Shown in pieces: positions 1 through 10,527 of a DNA stretch of 64,000 nt. The DNA is taken from assembly GCA_036365145.1 (NCBI GenBank), contig JAEOAD010000025.1, positions 28,777,001 to 28,841,000 on the forward strand, in the 5' to 3' direction. The first letter of the stretch is position 1, and every line of letters begins with the position of its first letter. The translations under genes and the position numbers were made by a program. Origin of the DNA: Orientallactaga sibirica (lineage: Eukaryota > Chordata > Mammalia > Rodentia > Dipodidae). The notes under the pieces are model-generated. The model was not told the DNA's origin and did no database searches. It saw nothing but the letters and a program-made list of their open reading frames with translations.

Positions 1-180
1 TCCGCCCGCGCTAGTCCCCAGCGCCAGGAAGAGGGAAGAAACCCCTGAGCCTCTAGCCAGAGCGGCGGGCGGTCCAGGAGGAAGCTCCTAGGGGTTAGGG
101 AAGGGAAGGGGCCTTGGAAGTCAGAACCTAGCTGTGCACCTGGGCTGCAGCTCAGCTACTCCCTGGAAGACGTTGTACCT
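1..180. other. GC-rich left edge, nothing identified
   Basis: Unique, CpG-containing sequence. In human the neighbour upstream of HAPLN2 is GPATCH4 on the opposite strand, so this could be near that gene's 5' end, but no exon can be shown. Confidence 0.25.
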
Positions 181-369
181 CTATTTATTTATTTAACAGA
201 GAAAGAGGGAGAGAGAAAATGGGCGCGCCAGGGCCTCCAGCCACTGCAAATGAACTCCAGATGCATGCGCCCCTTGTGCATCTGGCTTATGTGGGTCCCA
301 GAGAATCGAACCGGTATCGTTTGGCTTTGCAGGCAAACCCCTTAACCGCTAAGCCATCCCTCCTGCCCC
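181..369 (-). mobile_element. tRNA-related SINE (type B)
   Basis: Minus-strand copy: TTTA tail, GAGA tract, cagggcctccagccactgca, then the tRNA-like head (taagccatccctcctgcc). This family has A-box (tggcttagcgg) and B-box (ggttcgattcc) motifs. Confidence 0.9.
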
Positions 370-423
370 CCGTTGTACCTTTAACCATGGAGCCCTCTTT
401 CTCTAGACCCCTCCTTTTCACTC

Positions 424-586
424 TTTTTTTTTTGTTTTGTTTTGTTTTTGCGAGGTAGGGTCTCACTCTGGTCCAGGCTGACCTGGAATTCACTATGTAG
501 TCTCAGGGTGGCCTCGAACTCTCGGCGATCCTCCTACCTCTGCCTCCCGAGTGCTGGGATTAAAGGCGTGCGCCACCACGCCCGGC
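424..586 (-). mobile_element. B1-like SINE (type A, 7SL-derived)
   Basis: Full minus-strand copy from the T-rich tail and cgaggtagggtctcactctg to ccaccacgcccggc. Confidence 0.92.
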
Positions 587-630
587 TCCTTTTCGCTTTT
601 TTGCATCTGTTTCAGAGAGAGTAATGAGCT

Positions 631-706
631 GAGGTAGGAGGATCCCTAAGTTTGAAGCCAGCCAGGGCTAGAGTGAGACCCTGCCACGAAACAAAATAAA
701 ATAACA
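631..706 (+). mobile_element. B1-like SINE, 3' fragment
   Basis: gaggtaggaggatccctaag to gagtgagaccctgcc, 5' truncated. Confidence 0.7.
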
Positions 707-711
707 AAACA

Positions 712-900
712 GGGCTGGAGAAATGGCTTAGCAGTTAAGGTGCTTGCCTGCAAAGCCAAAAGACCTAGGTTCGATTCCCCAGGACCCATGTAAGCCAGAT
801 GCACAAGCTGGCACATGTGTCTGGAGTTCACTTGCAGTGGCTGGAGGCCCTGGTACGCCATTCTCTCTCTCTAAGTAAATGAATAAAATAAAAATATTTA
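712..900 (+). mobile_element. tRNA-related SINE (type B)
   Basis: Complete plus copy with head ggctggagaaatggcttagc and aataaaataaaa tail. Confidence 0.92.
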
Positions 901-912
901 AACAAAACACCA

Positions 913-1036
913 GAGGCTACAAGATGGCTCAGTGAATAAAAGTGCTTGATTGCAAACTCTACTATCCCTACTTCAATTCCCAAGCCACCCATATGAGACA
1001 GATGCAAAAAGTGGCAAAAGCAATAAAAATATTTAA
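913..1036 (+). mobile_element. Degraded tRNA-related SINE
   Basis: Diverged head (aagatggctcagtgaataaa) and short tail. Confidence 0.6.
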
Positions 1037-1049
1037 AATGGGGAGGGGG

Positions 1050-1221
1050 GCTGGTTAAAGGCATTTGCCTGCAAAACCTGAAGGCCTGGGTTCAATTCCC
1101 CAGTAAGTATCCACATAAAGCCATATACACAAAGTGGCACATGTGTAGGAGTTCATTTGCAGTGGCAAGAGGCCCTGGTGTGCCCATTCTCTCTCTCCAA
1201 TTAAAAAAAAAAAAAAAAAAC
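1050..1221 (+). mobile_element. tRNA-related SINE (type B/D)
   Basis: Head shortened (ggctggttaaaggcatttgc); A-run at the end. Confidence 0.85.
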
Positions 1222-1399
1222 AAGCACAGACATCTGACATTTTTTTGCAGTAGCAAGAAGTTCTGGTGCACCCATATTCACAAACATACACACTCAAATA
1301 AATAAAACCCACCACTTCATACTTCGGTGGTGGCTGGCTGCCTGGCCTCACCATAGACCCAAAGCAACAGAGCCAATACACTGTTTCTCTTTATATATT

Positions 1400-1965
1400 C
1401 TCTGCTGGCCTGAAGTTTAATCAGGGCCTTCTGCATGCTGCTCCAGGGGGAGTTTAATAAGGGTTTCCTGCATGAACATGCTGAGCATCTACTTTATCAA
1501 AGCACCAGTAATTTACCAGTAGCTATATCACTGGAGAAAAAGTCTCACCTTCCCCAGCAACCATTAACTGTCAATTTGCCCCTCAGCAAGTCGTGGGGGC
1601 CTTATCAGTTCCTCTACCATCTAGGATGAAGTTGATGTGCCCAAGCTTGTGCAGGACTTGTGCACGTAATGACAGCAGCTAGTTCATTAATACAACAGCC
1701 ATGTCAGACCTGGAAGACAGTGCACTCTCCCCAGCCTCTGCCTCTCACATTCTCTCCGCTTTCTCTTCCGTAACGTTCCCCGAGGGTTCGAGAGCAAGAT
1801 GGAGATGCCTCGTGTAGTGTCGAGCACTCCACAGTTATTTATTCTCAGCAGTCAAGTTTCGAGTCTCCCCAGTAGTCTCCATTCATTGCAAGAATACGTC
1901 TCTGACCAAAGCTAAGAGTAACACTAATCTATGGATGTAAGCCCAAGTATTGAAAAGGCAATTTG
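1400..1965 (-). mobile_element. Old LINE-like fragment (probable rodent L1-related, antisense)
   Basis: Non-SINE sequence with recurring rodent-repeat phrases as I recall them (gcaccagtaatttaccagta, ccttccccagcaaccatta, a taatctatggatgtaa end). It has no open frame of interest. Family assignment is from memory and orientation is uncertain. Confidence 0.45.
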
Positions 1966-1967
1966 GG

Positions 1968-2110
1968 GTTTGGGGAGATGGCTCAGCAGTTAAAGGTACT
2001 TGATTGCAAAGCCTGCCCACCCAGAAAGCCAGATGCACAAAGAAGTGTATGCATGCATCTGGAGTTCGTTTGTAGCACCCATACTCTCCCCATATCTCTC
2101 CTCTCTGTCT
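1968..2110 (+). mobile_element. tRNA-related SINE (type D)
   Basis: ggggagatggctcagcagtt head, internally deleted. Confidence 0.8.
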
Positions 2111-2130
2111 CTCCTCTCTCTCTTCTGCAT

Positions 2131-2262
2131 TGTTTTGGTGGATTCTTACTGTAGCCCAGGCTGACCTGGAACTTACTATGTAGTCCCTCAAGCTCACAGC
2201 AATCCTCTTACCTCTGCCTCCTAAGTGCAGGGATCAAAAGGTGTGCACCACCATGCGTGGCT
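2131..2262 (-). mobile_element. B1-like SINE
   Basis: Diverged minus copy ending accaccatgcgtggc. Confidence 0.8.
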
Positions 2263-2440
2263 TATTTATTTGCAAGGACAAAGAGAGAACATGAATTTGA
2301 ATGGGTGTGCTCAGACAAACGAACTCCAGATGAATGCACCACTTTGTGCATCTGGCTTTACGTGGGTACTGGTGAATTGAATTCGGGTTGCTAGGCTTTG
2401 CAGGCAAGCTCCTCAACCATTGAGCTATCTCTCCAGCCCC
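2262..2440 (-). mobile_element. tRNA-related SINE (type B)
   Basis: Minus copy with attgagctatctctccagcc head. Confidence 0.88.
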
Positions 2441-2449
2441 TAAAATAAC

Positions 2450-2611
2450 TTTTGTTGTTGTTGTTGTTGTTTTTCAAGGTGAGGTCTCACTCTAGCTCAG
2501 GCTGACCTGGAATTCACTCTGTAGTCTCAGGGTGGCCTTGAACTCTCGGTGATCCTCCTACCTCTGCCTCCCAAGTGCTGGGATTAAAGGCATGCGCCAC
2601 CACGCCTGGCT
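2450..2611 (-). mobile_element. B1-like SINE
   Basis: Minus copy after a (TTG)n tail, ending caccacgcctggc. Confidence 0.9.
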
Positions 2612-2645
2612 TAAAGTAACTTTAAAAAAATATTTTAATATTTTG

Positions 2646-2845
2646 AGCTGGAGAGATGGCATAGTAGTTAAGGCGCCTGCCAAGAACAGCTGTTTGATTG
2701 TCCAGGTCCCATGTTTAATCAGAGGCAACAAGTGATGCAAGGGTGCAATGCTGCACTTGCCCACAAGAGGGCGGAAGCATATGGAGTTTGTTCACAGAGG
2801 CTGAGAGGCCCCAGCACGCCCATCTCTCTCTCAAAAAATATTTTA
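2646..2845 (+). mobile_element. tRNA-related SINE, type C (with CTCF-like core)
   Basis: Variant with gcacttgcccacaagagggc; CTCF-like 13/14 match at 2761-2774. Confidence 0.85.
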
Positions 2846-3080
2846 ATATTTTATCTTTTATTTGAGAGAAAGAAAGACAGTGAGAGGGTGGGCACGCCAG
2901 GGCCTCCAGTGATAGCAAACAAACTCCAGACCATATACATGCACCACCAGGACCCACATAAGCCAGATGCACAAGGTGACTCGTGCATCTGGAGTTGGTT
3001 TGCAGTGGCTGGAGGCCCCGACATGTCCAGTCTCCCTTTCACTCTCCTCTTTGTCAATCTCTCTCAAATAATAAAATTTT
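2846..3080. mobile_element. Two SINE tails fused head to head
   Basis: Minus-strand type B body to about 2945, then plus-strand type B body from about 2950, neither with a tRNA-like head. Confidence 0.8.
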
Positions 3081-3165
3081 AAAAAGAGGGTGATGCCATT
3101 CATTCACGGTAATGGTAATTCTGTTAATTTGTGGACTTTGTGTGCTCAGCTGGTGCTTTAATCTT

Positions 3166-3325
3166 TTTTTTTTTTTCTTGGTTTTGCAAGGTAGGGTCTC
3201 ACTCTGGTCCAGGCTGACCTGGAATTAACTATGTAGTCTCAGGGTGGCCTTGAACTCTCGGCGATCCTCCTACCTCTGCCTCCCGAGTGCTGGGATTAAA
3301 GGCGTGCGCCACCACACCCGGCTTA
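3166..3325 (-). mobile_element. B1-like SINE
   Basis: Full minus copy; young, near consensus. Confidence 0.92.
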
Positions 3326-3329
3326 GTGT

Positions 3330-4105
3330 TTTAATCTTATCTCCTCTTGTCCACAGTCAGTCCATACTCAGATGGTCCTGTGATAATCCAGCTCGATCTC
3401 CCCAGATTCTCTTATTGCCCTCTGAGGCCTGAAAGTCTACAAGAATGAGAGTCCAAAAAAGCCCCAATTTCCTCAGTGCTCGCTTCCCTGTGACTCTGGT
3501 CTTACTCTTTCTCCCCAACATCTTTATCTTGCACTGTCTGCCTGGTTATACCAGGAAGGGCACTTTTAGGGTCCCTTAGACCCACTGGAGAGGCACCAAT
3601 GGCCCCACTCAGCTTCACCCAGATCAGTCATTGCCGCAATTCCCTCAGCAGTCAGGATTACTCCTACAGAGTGGGGACTGAGCAGCTTAAGGGTGACAGG
3701 ACCCCCAAAGCAAGCAAGAAATGCAATGTCTTTGAACCCGTCCTTGCATTAAGAAGTTCCTTTCCTAGATGTTTGTCCTTGAACTCAACTGGAATCCCTT
3801 CCTACAAAGGGTCCCTTTCTAGAAGAGACCAGGGCCCCTTTCTGAGAAGGCCGCACCCTTGGTAGAAGGTTGAGATCCCCGAGTTACCACTCAAAAACCA
3901 GTCAGGCTGATCAAATCAGCTCCCATCCAGAACCTAGAAAAGGCTTCTGTCTGGCTCTCCAGGCGGGCTTCCCCATTTTCTGAAACCACATCTTGCCTGC
4001 ATTCCTTTCTTCTCTTAAATTCTGGGCTTCTCCATTTTTGGGAACTGGCTCATGTGCCCTCCTGGGCATGAACCCTGGCTGTCTTCCCTCCTTCTCTTCA
4101 AGTGT
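3330..4105. other. Unique sequence without a supported gene
   Basis: Between two minus-strand B1-like SINEs. Open frames are short and show no splice or coding pattern. Confidence 0.4.
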
Positions 4106-4266
4106 TTTTTGTTTTTGTTTTTTGTTTGTTTTTCCAGGTAGGCTCTCATTAGCCCAGGCTGACCTGGAATTCACTATGTAGTCTCAGGGTGGCCTCGAAC
4201 TCACGGCGATCCTCCTACCTCTGCCTCCTGAGTGATGGGATTAAAGGTGTGCGCCAACATGCCTGG
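4106..4266 (-). mobile_element. B1-like SINE
   Basis: Minus copy with a (GTTTT)n tail. Confidence 0.9.
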
Positions 4267-4269
4267 CAA

Positions 4270-4488
4270 GTAATTTTTTAATATTTTATTTATTTATTTG
4301 CAAGAGGATGAAGAGAGAGAATATGAATGAATATGGGCGCACCAGGGCCTCAAGCCACTGCAAAGAAGGAACTCCAGGTGCACACACCATTCTGTGCATC
4401 AGACTTTACATGGATACAGGGGAATCAAACCCAGGTCGTTAGGCATTGCAGGCAAGTGTCTCAACCACTGAGTCATCTTTCCAGCCCT
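4270..4488 (-). mobile_element. tRNA-related SINE (type B)
   Basis: Full minus copy ending cactgagtcatctttccagc. Confidence 0.9.
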
Positions 4489-4691
4489 TAAGTTTTACCT
4501 ATAACCTAATAAAGCCTCCACACTCGACCCTCTGGCAGCGAGAGTTCACGTGACCATTGAGTTTTTCAGGACCTAGTCCCTGAGTTTTGCCCATCCAAAG
4601 CTGAAAAATGCTCCGTAGCTCTCAAAAGACACTCCAGTATTCCTGTATCATATTGGTGCGTGGGTAAGGACCCTTAATTCCTGTAGTATCA

Positions 4692-4797
4692 CTGTGGTCC
4701 AGGCTGACCTGGAACTCACTCTGTAGCCACAGGCTGGTCTCAAGCTCACAACCAATCCTCCTAGTGCTGGGATTAAAGCATGCACCATCACACCCAA
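4692..4797 (-). mobile_element. B1-like SINE fragment
   Basis: Diverged, internally deleted minus copy. Confidence 0.75.
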
Positions 4798-4800
4798 TTT

Positions 4801-4988
4801 ATTAACCTTTTTATTTTATTTATTTATGACAGAGATGTAGGGAGTGAGAGAATGGGCATGCCATTGCAAATAATCTCCAGACACATGGCCACCAGGTGCA
4901 TCTGGCTTATATGGGTACTGGGGAATCGAACATGGGTCCTTAGGGTTTGCAGGCAAGCACCATAACTTCTAAGCCATCTCTCTAGCCC
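4801..4988 (-). mobile_element. tRNA-related SINE (type B)
   Basis: Minus copy with an internal deletion, ending taagccatctctctagccc. Confidence 0.88.
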
Positions 4989-4994
4989 TTATTA

Positions 4995-5200
4995 ACCTTT
5001 TATTTATTTTATTTATTAGAGACCGAGGGAGAGAGATAAATAGAGATAATGGGAGCGCCAGGGCCTCTAGCCACTGCAAATGAACTCCAGACGCATACAC
5101 CACCATGTGCATCTGGCTTATGTGGGACCTGGAGAATCGAACCTGGGTCCTTAGGATTCGCAAGCAAGTGCCTTAACCGCTAAGCCATCTCTCCAGCCTC
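4995..5200 (-). mobile_element. tRNA-related SINE (type B)
   Basis: Minus copy in tandem with the one before. Confidence 0.9.
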
Positions 5201-5305
5201 TTATTGGCCTTTAAAAAATAGCCAACCTGGAGGTCTTGGCATGCCAATTCTCTGCCTCTTTCGCTCCCTCCCTCTCTGTCTCTTTCAAATAAAAATAAAA
5301 TAGAG

Positions 5306-5439
5306 CCGGGTGTGGTTGTGCACGCCTTTAATGCCAGCACTCGGGAGGCAGAGGTAGGAGGATTACTGTGAGTTCAAGGCCACCCTGAGACTAAATAGTG
5401 AATTTCAGGTCAGTCTGTGCTAGAGTGAGACCCTACCTC

Positions 5440-5440
<1 letters not shown>
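5306..5440 (+). mobile_element. B1-like SINE
   Basis: Plus copy whose tail expanded into the (GAAA)n tract. Confidence 0.92.
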
Positions 5441-5530
<90 letters not shown>

Positions 5531-5639
5531 AAGAGAGAGAGAGAAAGAGGAAAGGAAGAAAAGAGAGAGAGAGAGAAAGAGAGAGAAAGAGAGAAAGAAA
5601 GAGAGAGGGAGAGAGAGAAAGAAAGAGAGAGGGAGAGAG

Positions 5640-5682
<43 letters not shown>

Positions 5683-5690
5683 AGAAAAAA
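5441..5690 (+). repeat. (GAAA)n purine microsatellite
   Basis: About 250 bp of pure purine (GAAA with GAGA interruptions) that grew from the A-rich tail of the B1-like SINE at 5306-5440. Open frames of Lys/Glu/Arg or Phe/Leu/Ser repeats across it are artefacts. Confidence 0.97.
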
Positions 5691-5699
5691 ATACATAAA

Positions 5700-6945
5700 T
5701 AAACTAGACAACTTATTGTCCCTTGCAGTGCAGGGCTTGCTGTCTGTGACCAGCCGGGACACCTTTTTTCCTGACTTACACCTATGCGCGAGCTAGTGCT
5801 TACTTCCTTCGAGATTTCCTGCTTTCCGGTGTCATGCGTATGTATGGACAGATGCTTCTCCGAGGAGGCCAGGTCAGTCTTTTATAAGCAAGCACCTTTA
5901 ACCACTGAGCCATCCTCCCAGCTCTCAGTTCAGCCCTTCATTTGCCTACACAGTTCATTTTAGCAGATCCAATTTCAAGTGACTCCAGAAATACCTGTAC
6001 TTCTTCATAACCATTTCAGTTCTTAGTATTCCTAGGTCCCTCTCTAGTCCTCTGCTGACGTGATCGTCCAGAACCCTGCAGCCTGCCATGCAGACATCCT
6101 CAACTTCTTTCTTTATTTACTTATTATTATTATTTGGTTTTCCGAGGTAGGGTCTCACTGTAGCTCAGGCTGACCTGGAATTCACTCTGTAGTCTCAGGG
6201 TGGCTTTGAACTCTCAGCAATCGTCCTACCTCTGCCTCCCGAGTGCTGGGATTAAAGGCGTGCACCACCACGCCCGGCCTCATCCTCATCTTCTTGATGC
6301 AAGAATGCACACCCGGGCTCCTGACTCAGACACCCTGTAACAGGGAAGCCTCCAGCTCTGCACAATGCCTCGTTTCAGCTCCAAGCAGTTAGAGATGCGT
6401 TCATCGCCCCATGAGGCTCCCCTTTCCAAAAAATAAGTCTTTGTTTTTTTTTTTTTTTCTGTAAACAAAAGTGGCTGAAATGTAAGCCTCTCAGAGCTCT
6501 GTACCCATCTCCTCTCACCGGGCTGTCCTCTAACTAGGCCTGGGATTCGGCAGCTCCCACCTGTTACGGTCTGAGATGGCAGAGAGAGTTATCTTTCCTT
6601 CTCCCAGTATGCCCAGACTAGGGAGGCGACCTTAGTACCCACCTACGATTACAGTGAGGGACTAAGCCCTTCCACACCAGAGCCGAGAGGAAAGCCAGCC
6701 ACCTCTGCAGAGAGGTGAGATCCAAAGTCTCACTTGCCAAGAGTTGGACAGATGGTCCAGCCAGCCTGGCCACTGCACACTTTGAGTCACTCCCCTCCCC
6801 ACGATCCATGCACTGCAAGATAGCCCTCTTCTTTCTTTCCTCTAAAGGGCTTTAAAACGACCCCTTCTGTTAGCTGCTTCAGACTCCCCTTTTCTCCTTG
6901 GTCCGAATCTCACCAATCTCTCACCTGGCATTAAATAAAACCGTG
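5700..6945. other. Mostly unique sequence without a supported gene
   Basis: Interrupted by one minus-strand B1-like SINE (6131-6277) and a tRNA-SINE head fragment near 5884-5925. No gene feature seen. Confidence 0.4.
6131..6277 (-). mobile_element. B1-like SINE
   Basis: Full minus copy after (TTA)n. Confidence 0.92.
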
Positions 6946-6949
6946 GCAG

Positions 6950-7103
6950 CCAAGCATGGTGGCACAAGCCTTTCATCCCAGCACTAGGGAGGCAGAGGTA
7001 GGAGGATCACCGTGAGTTCGAGGCCACCCTGAGACTACATAGTGAATTCCAGGTCGGCCTGGGCCACAGTGAGACCCTACCTAGAAAAACCAAACAACAA
7101 AAA
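6950..7103 (+). mobile_element. B1-like SINE
   Basis: Full plus copy with accaaacaacaaaaa tail. Confidence 0.92.
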
Positions 7104-7262
7104 ATAGATAAAACCGTGGGCTCAGGAAACTGTCTTGTGATCTGCTATTTCAAACCCCGAACCTGAGAATATGTACACAAGTAATAATTTGTTGAGCTCT
7201 ACACCAAAGTGCTGTGCATATGAACTGTCCCTTCCTGGAAAGCATTTAAAAATGGGCTTTGA

Positions 7263-7472
7263 GGGCTGGAGAGATGGCTTAGAGGTTTAGACATTTGCCT
7301 GCAAAGCCAAAGGATCCCGGCTCGACTCTCTAGGGCCCATGTAATCCGGATGCATGTAAGCCGGATGCATGGGGGATGCATCTGGAGTTCGTTTGCAGTG
7401 GCTGGAGGCCCTGAGACTACATAGTGAATTCCAGGTCAGCCTGAGCTAGAGTGAAACCCTACCTCGAAAAAC

Positions 7473-7503
<31 letters not shown>
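7263..7503 (+). mobile_element. Chimeric SINE: tRNA-related 5' part joined to B1-like 3' part
   Basis: The tRNA-type head and body run to ctggaggccctg, then continue directly as agactacatagtgaattcca, the B1-like 3' half, and one shared poly(A). Confidence 0.85.
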
Positions 7504-7511
<8 letters not shown>

Positions 7512-7563
7512 GCGGGGCTGAGTTTTCAGCAGCAGAAAGTAAATTTCATTTTCTCCTGAGAAC

Positions 7564-7672
7564 TATTTATTTTTGAGAAGTGTCTCACCCTGCAACTCAG
7601 GCTGGCCTCAAACTCGTGACAATCTTCCTGTCTCGGCCTTCTTAGTGCTGGGGTTACAGGCATGCGCCCCAC
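7564..7672 (-). mobile_element. Old B1-like fragment
   Basis: gtctcaccctgcaactcagg to ggcatgcgcc, diverged. Confidence 0.65.
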
Positions 7673-7713
7673 ACCAACCTCTTGAGAATTTATGATAAGG
7701 TTGCCCACCTGTG

Positions 7714-7997
7714 CTGAAGGAAGAAGGGGAAACTGGGGGAAATATGGCCTCTGTTTTAAAGGTGTCCTAGTCCCTTCATGCCCAGAAGTTCCCATGTCCC
7801 TTCTTAGGAACAGAAAAGTCCTTCTTGCTTAACTTCCACCTCTCCAACAGATATCTAAGCTGCTCCCTCTGTCCTCATGGACCAGGCATCATATGCAATT
7901 GCTTTAGAATCCCAGAGTTTGGAGTACTGAGGGGACCCCATTTCCACCTTCCCCCACCCTATTCTCCTTGGATGTCAGCTCTCACCCTGAGCCCACT
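7714..7997 (+). repeat. Left arm of an inverted duplication
   Basis: The reverse complement of this 284-bp segment occurs at 9332-9616 with only a handful of mismatches. The arms contain no recognised SINE. The spacer is about 1.33 kb. Confidence 0.95.
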
Positions 7998-8448
7998 ACC
8001 CACTCAGGCTCTTTTTCCGGTGGTATGTGCCAGCCGGTTCTGCATCCCACATCCCAGCTGTTGACATTTTGATGCCATTATCCACGGGATGAAGAAAGGG
8101 GCCCTGTTATTCAACAATAGGGGGAAAGACAGAGACAATGGGAAATTGTGTTTCCGATGGGGTGGGGACAGAGGAAAAGAACAGCCAGACAGATAAGGGG
8201 CTGTACAGAAGGAGTTAGGGTCCTTGAAGTTGCTGGACATCCTGGAAGTCTGATTCCCACCTTGAGAGCCTCTTTGCAAAGGCAATGTGTGCTCAGGACC
8301 TGGAGGGCAGAGGTGAGGACTTTGGAGGAGGACGGGAGGGACGATGCTCTGCTGATGAGGATGGAGCCGGAGCCATACTTGGGGCTCTTCCCCATCTCCA
8401 TGGGTGCAAAACCCTCAGAACTCACCCATCAATCCCGACCTCTCCTTT

Positions 8449-8651
8449 TTAAAAAAATATATTTAATTGATTTATTTATTTGAGAGAGAGACAGAAAGAG
8501 AATGGGCACACCAGGGCCTCCAGCCACTACAAACGAACTCCAGACGCATGCGCCCCCTCGTACATATGGCTTACGTGGGTACTGGAGAGTCGAACCGGGA
8601 TCCTTTGGCTTTGCAGGCAAACGCCTTACCCGCTAAGCCATCTCTCCAGCC
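8449..8651 (-). mobile_element. tRNA-related SINE (type B)
   Basis: Full minus copy, near consensus. Confidence 0.92.
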
Positions 8652-9269
8652 ACCCCCCCCCGCCTCCCCTTCTTGTGCAAGCATGAGACACAGCAGTGCT
8701 GCTCTCCGTAGTCTAGGTCATCACCCTGGGCTGCCACTTTGTCCCATCTTCTGACATCCCAAGCCAGCCAGCACCGCAGATCCAATCACAGCACTGGTTT
8801 AGGGACACATGGGCTGTCAGACTTCTCAGCACCCTGGCTTCTCCTTTGATCACAGGAGAGAAACCTTTCCAGAAAGGTGCCAAAGGAGCAACAGCATCCA
8901 TCAGGTGTTCAAGCCCCGCGGCTTCAAGGTGCTTAGACTTGCCGGGAGCCCCGACATCCTTCACTGGAACTTCTTCCCTACGGACAGAAAACTGCTAAGT
9001 ACTGTTCCCTTGGTCTCTGGGAAGGGACCAGCTTCTCACAGGTAGGCAATGGGCTACTGTGGAATTTTCTGCATAGGGGTATGAAGATGGGGTGTGTGTG
9101 CTCGTTCTGAAATACAGAGCAAGAGCTTGAGCCCAGCAGATCTGGACTGGAATCTAGCAAGACCCTCCTTTTACGGCTGTGGCTGCGTGACTACACTGAA
9201 GTCTAACACATGTACATCTGAGGGTTTATCACTTAGCAACATAAAAGCTCCTGAGTCAGTGCTGGGCAC

Positions 9270-9330
9270 ACTGGGGGGGGGACAGAGTGAGAGAGGGAGG
9301 GACAGAGTGAGAGAGGGAGGAAGGGGGAGA
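9270..9330 (+). repeat. Short purine-rich tandem duplication
   Basis: gacagagtgagagagggagg occurs twice in succession after a run of nine G, at the inner edge of the right inverted-repeat arm. Confidence 0.85.
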
Positions 9331-9331
9331 G

Positions 9332-9616
9332 AGTGGGCTCAGGGTGAGAGATGACATCCAAGGAGAATAGGGTGGGGGGAGGTGGAAATGGGGTCCCCTC
9401 AGTACTCCAAACTCCAGGATTCTAAAGTGATTGCATATGATGCCTGGTCCATGGAGGACAGAAGGAGCAGCTTAGATATCTGTTGGAGAGGTGGAAGTTA
9501 AGCAAGAAGGACTTTTCTGTTCCTAAGAAGGGACATGGGAACTTCTGGGCATGAAGGGACTAGGACACCTTTAAAACAGAGGCCATATTTCCCCCAGTTT
9601 CCCCTTCTTCCTTCAG
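9332..9616 (-). repeat. Right arm of the inverted duplication
   Basis: Reverse complement of 7714-7997. Its inner end abuts a short purine-rich tandem duplication (9270-9330) and its outer end abuts a minus-strand tRNA-related SINE that begins at 9617. Confidence 0.95.
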
Positions 9617-9777
9617 AGGAAGAGAGGGAGGGAGAATGGGCACTCCAGGGCTTCTTGCCACTGCAACTGAACTGCAGATGCATGTGCCACTTTGTGCATC
9701 TGGACGTATGTGGGGTACTGGGGAATTCAACCTGGCCTGCAAGCAAGTGCCTTTAACAGCTGAGCCATCTCCCGGCC
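9617..9777 (-). mobile_element. tRNA-related SINE (type B)
   Basis: Minus copy starting exactly at the end of the right inverted-repeat arm. Confidence 0.88.
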
Positions 9778-9899
9778 TTTAATGCTAGCTTTCCAGTGTC
9801 CGTCCCCATGACCCTCTATTTGCCAGGTTGTCTTGTAAGAGAAAGTGGTTCTCCCACTCATGTCCCAGGCCTTTACATTTTACCACTGGAAATTTTTGG

Positions 9900-10122
9900 G
9901 GGGTGGGGGTTGAGGTAAGGTCTCTTTCTAGCCCAGGCTGACAAGGAATTCGCTGTCATCTCAGGCTGGCCTGGAACCCTACCAAAGTCTCCTGCGTGCT
10001 GGGATTAAAGGGCATGTGCCATCACACCCAGCAAATGTGTAGCTCGGGCTGGCCTCAAACTCCTGATCCTCTTGCCTTCACTTCTTCAGCCAATTCCTAT
10101 GGTGCGCCACCACGGCTGGTGA
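9900..10122 (-). mobile_element. Two diverged B1-like SINEs
   Basis: Minus copy to about 10030, then a second partial copy (tagctcgggctggcctcaaa) to about 10122. Confidence 0.7.
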
Positions 10123-10374
10123 AAATTCTCGATGTATCTAATTGTTTCTCCTGAAGTACTTGGGCCTTTGGAGCTCAGCTCTTTAGATTTCTGGCTTCTC
10201 TTCGGGGAATCTCCCTGCCTCATTCCAGTGCTACATCTCTTCTCATCATGAGTTAACGAGACTTCTCTTCCAACAATGTCAGCACATGTTGGCTCCGAAT
10301 AGTTGACAGAACAATGCTAATAACCAGACATGCCACAGCTTATAAGTAACCCATCAAGCACTGTGTTAAACTTT

Positions 10375-10527
10375 TTTTTCCTTTGGTTTTTCGAGGTAGG
10401 GTTTCACTCTGGTCCAGGCTGACCTAGAATTCACTGTGTAGTCTCAGGGTGGCCTCAAACTCACGGTGATCCTTCTCCCTCTGCCTCCCTGGTGCTGGGA
10501 TTAAAGGCGTGCGCCACCACACCCGGC
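10375..10527 (-). mobile_element. B1-like SINE
   Basis: Full minus copy. Confidence 0.92.

Larger units (their letters stand above)
7998..9331. other. Spacer of the inverted duplication
   Basis: Mostly unique sequence with one minus-strand tRNA-related SINE (8449-8651) and a C-run. A decent donor (cacag|gtaggc at 9041) could end an upstream HAPLN2 non-coding exon, but nothing confirms it. No coding region is recognised. Confidence 0.4.

Noticed and set aside
711..800. tRNA-gene-like A and B boxes
   Set aside because: These belong to the tRNA-related SINE head, repeated dozens of times in the window with the same body and tail. None folds as a free tRNA gene with a proper 3' end.
5398..5796. 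132-residue Lys/Glu/Arg frame and its Phe/Leu/Ser antisense
   Set aside because: Translation of the (GAAA)n microsatellite.
9000..9041. Upstream non-coding HAPLN2 exon ending at cacag|gtaggc
   Set aside because: Only a single donor-like site supports it; no promoter, acceptor partner or conservation evidence is available.
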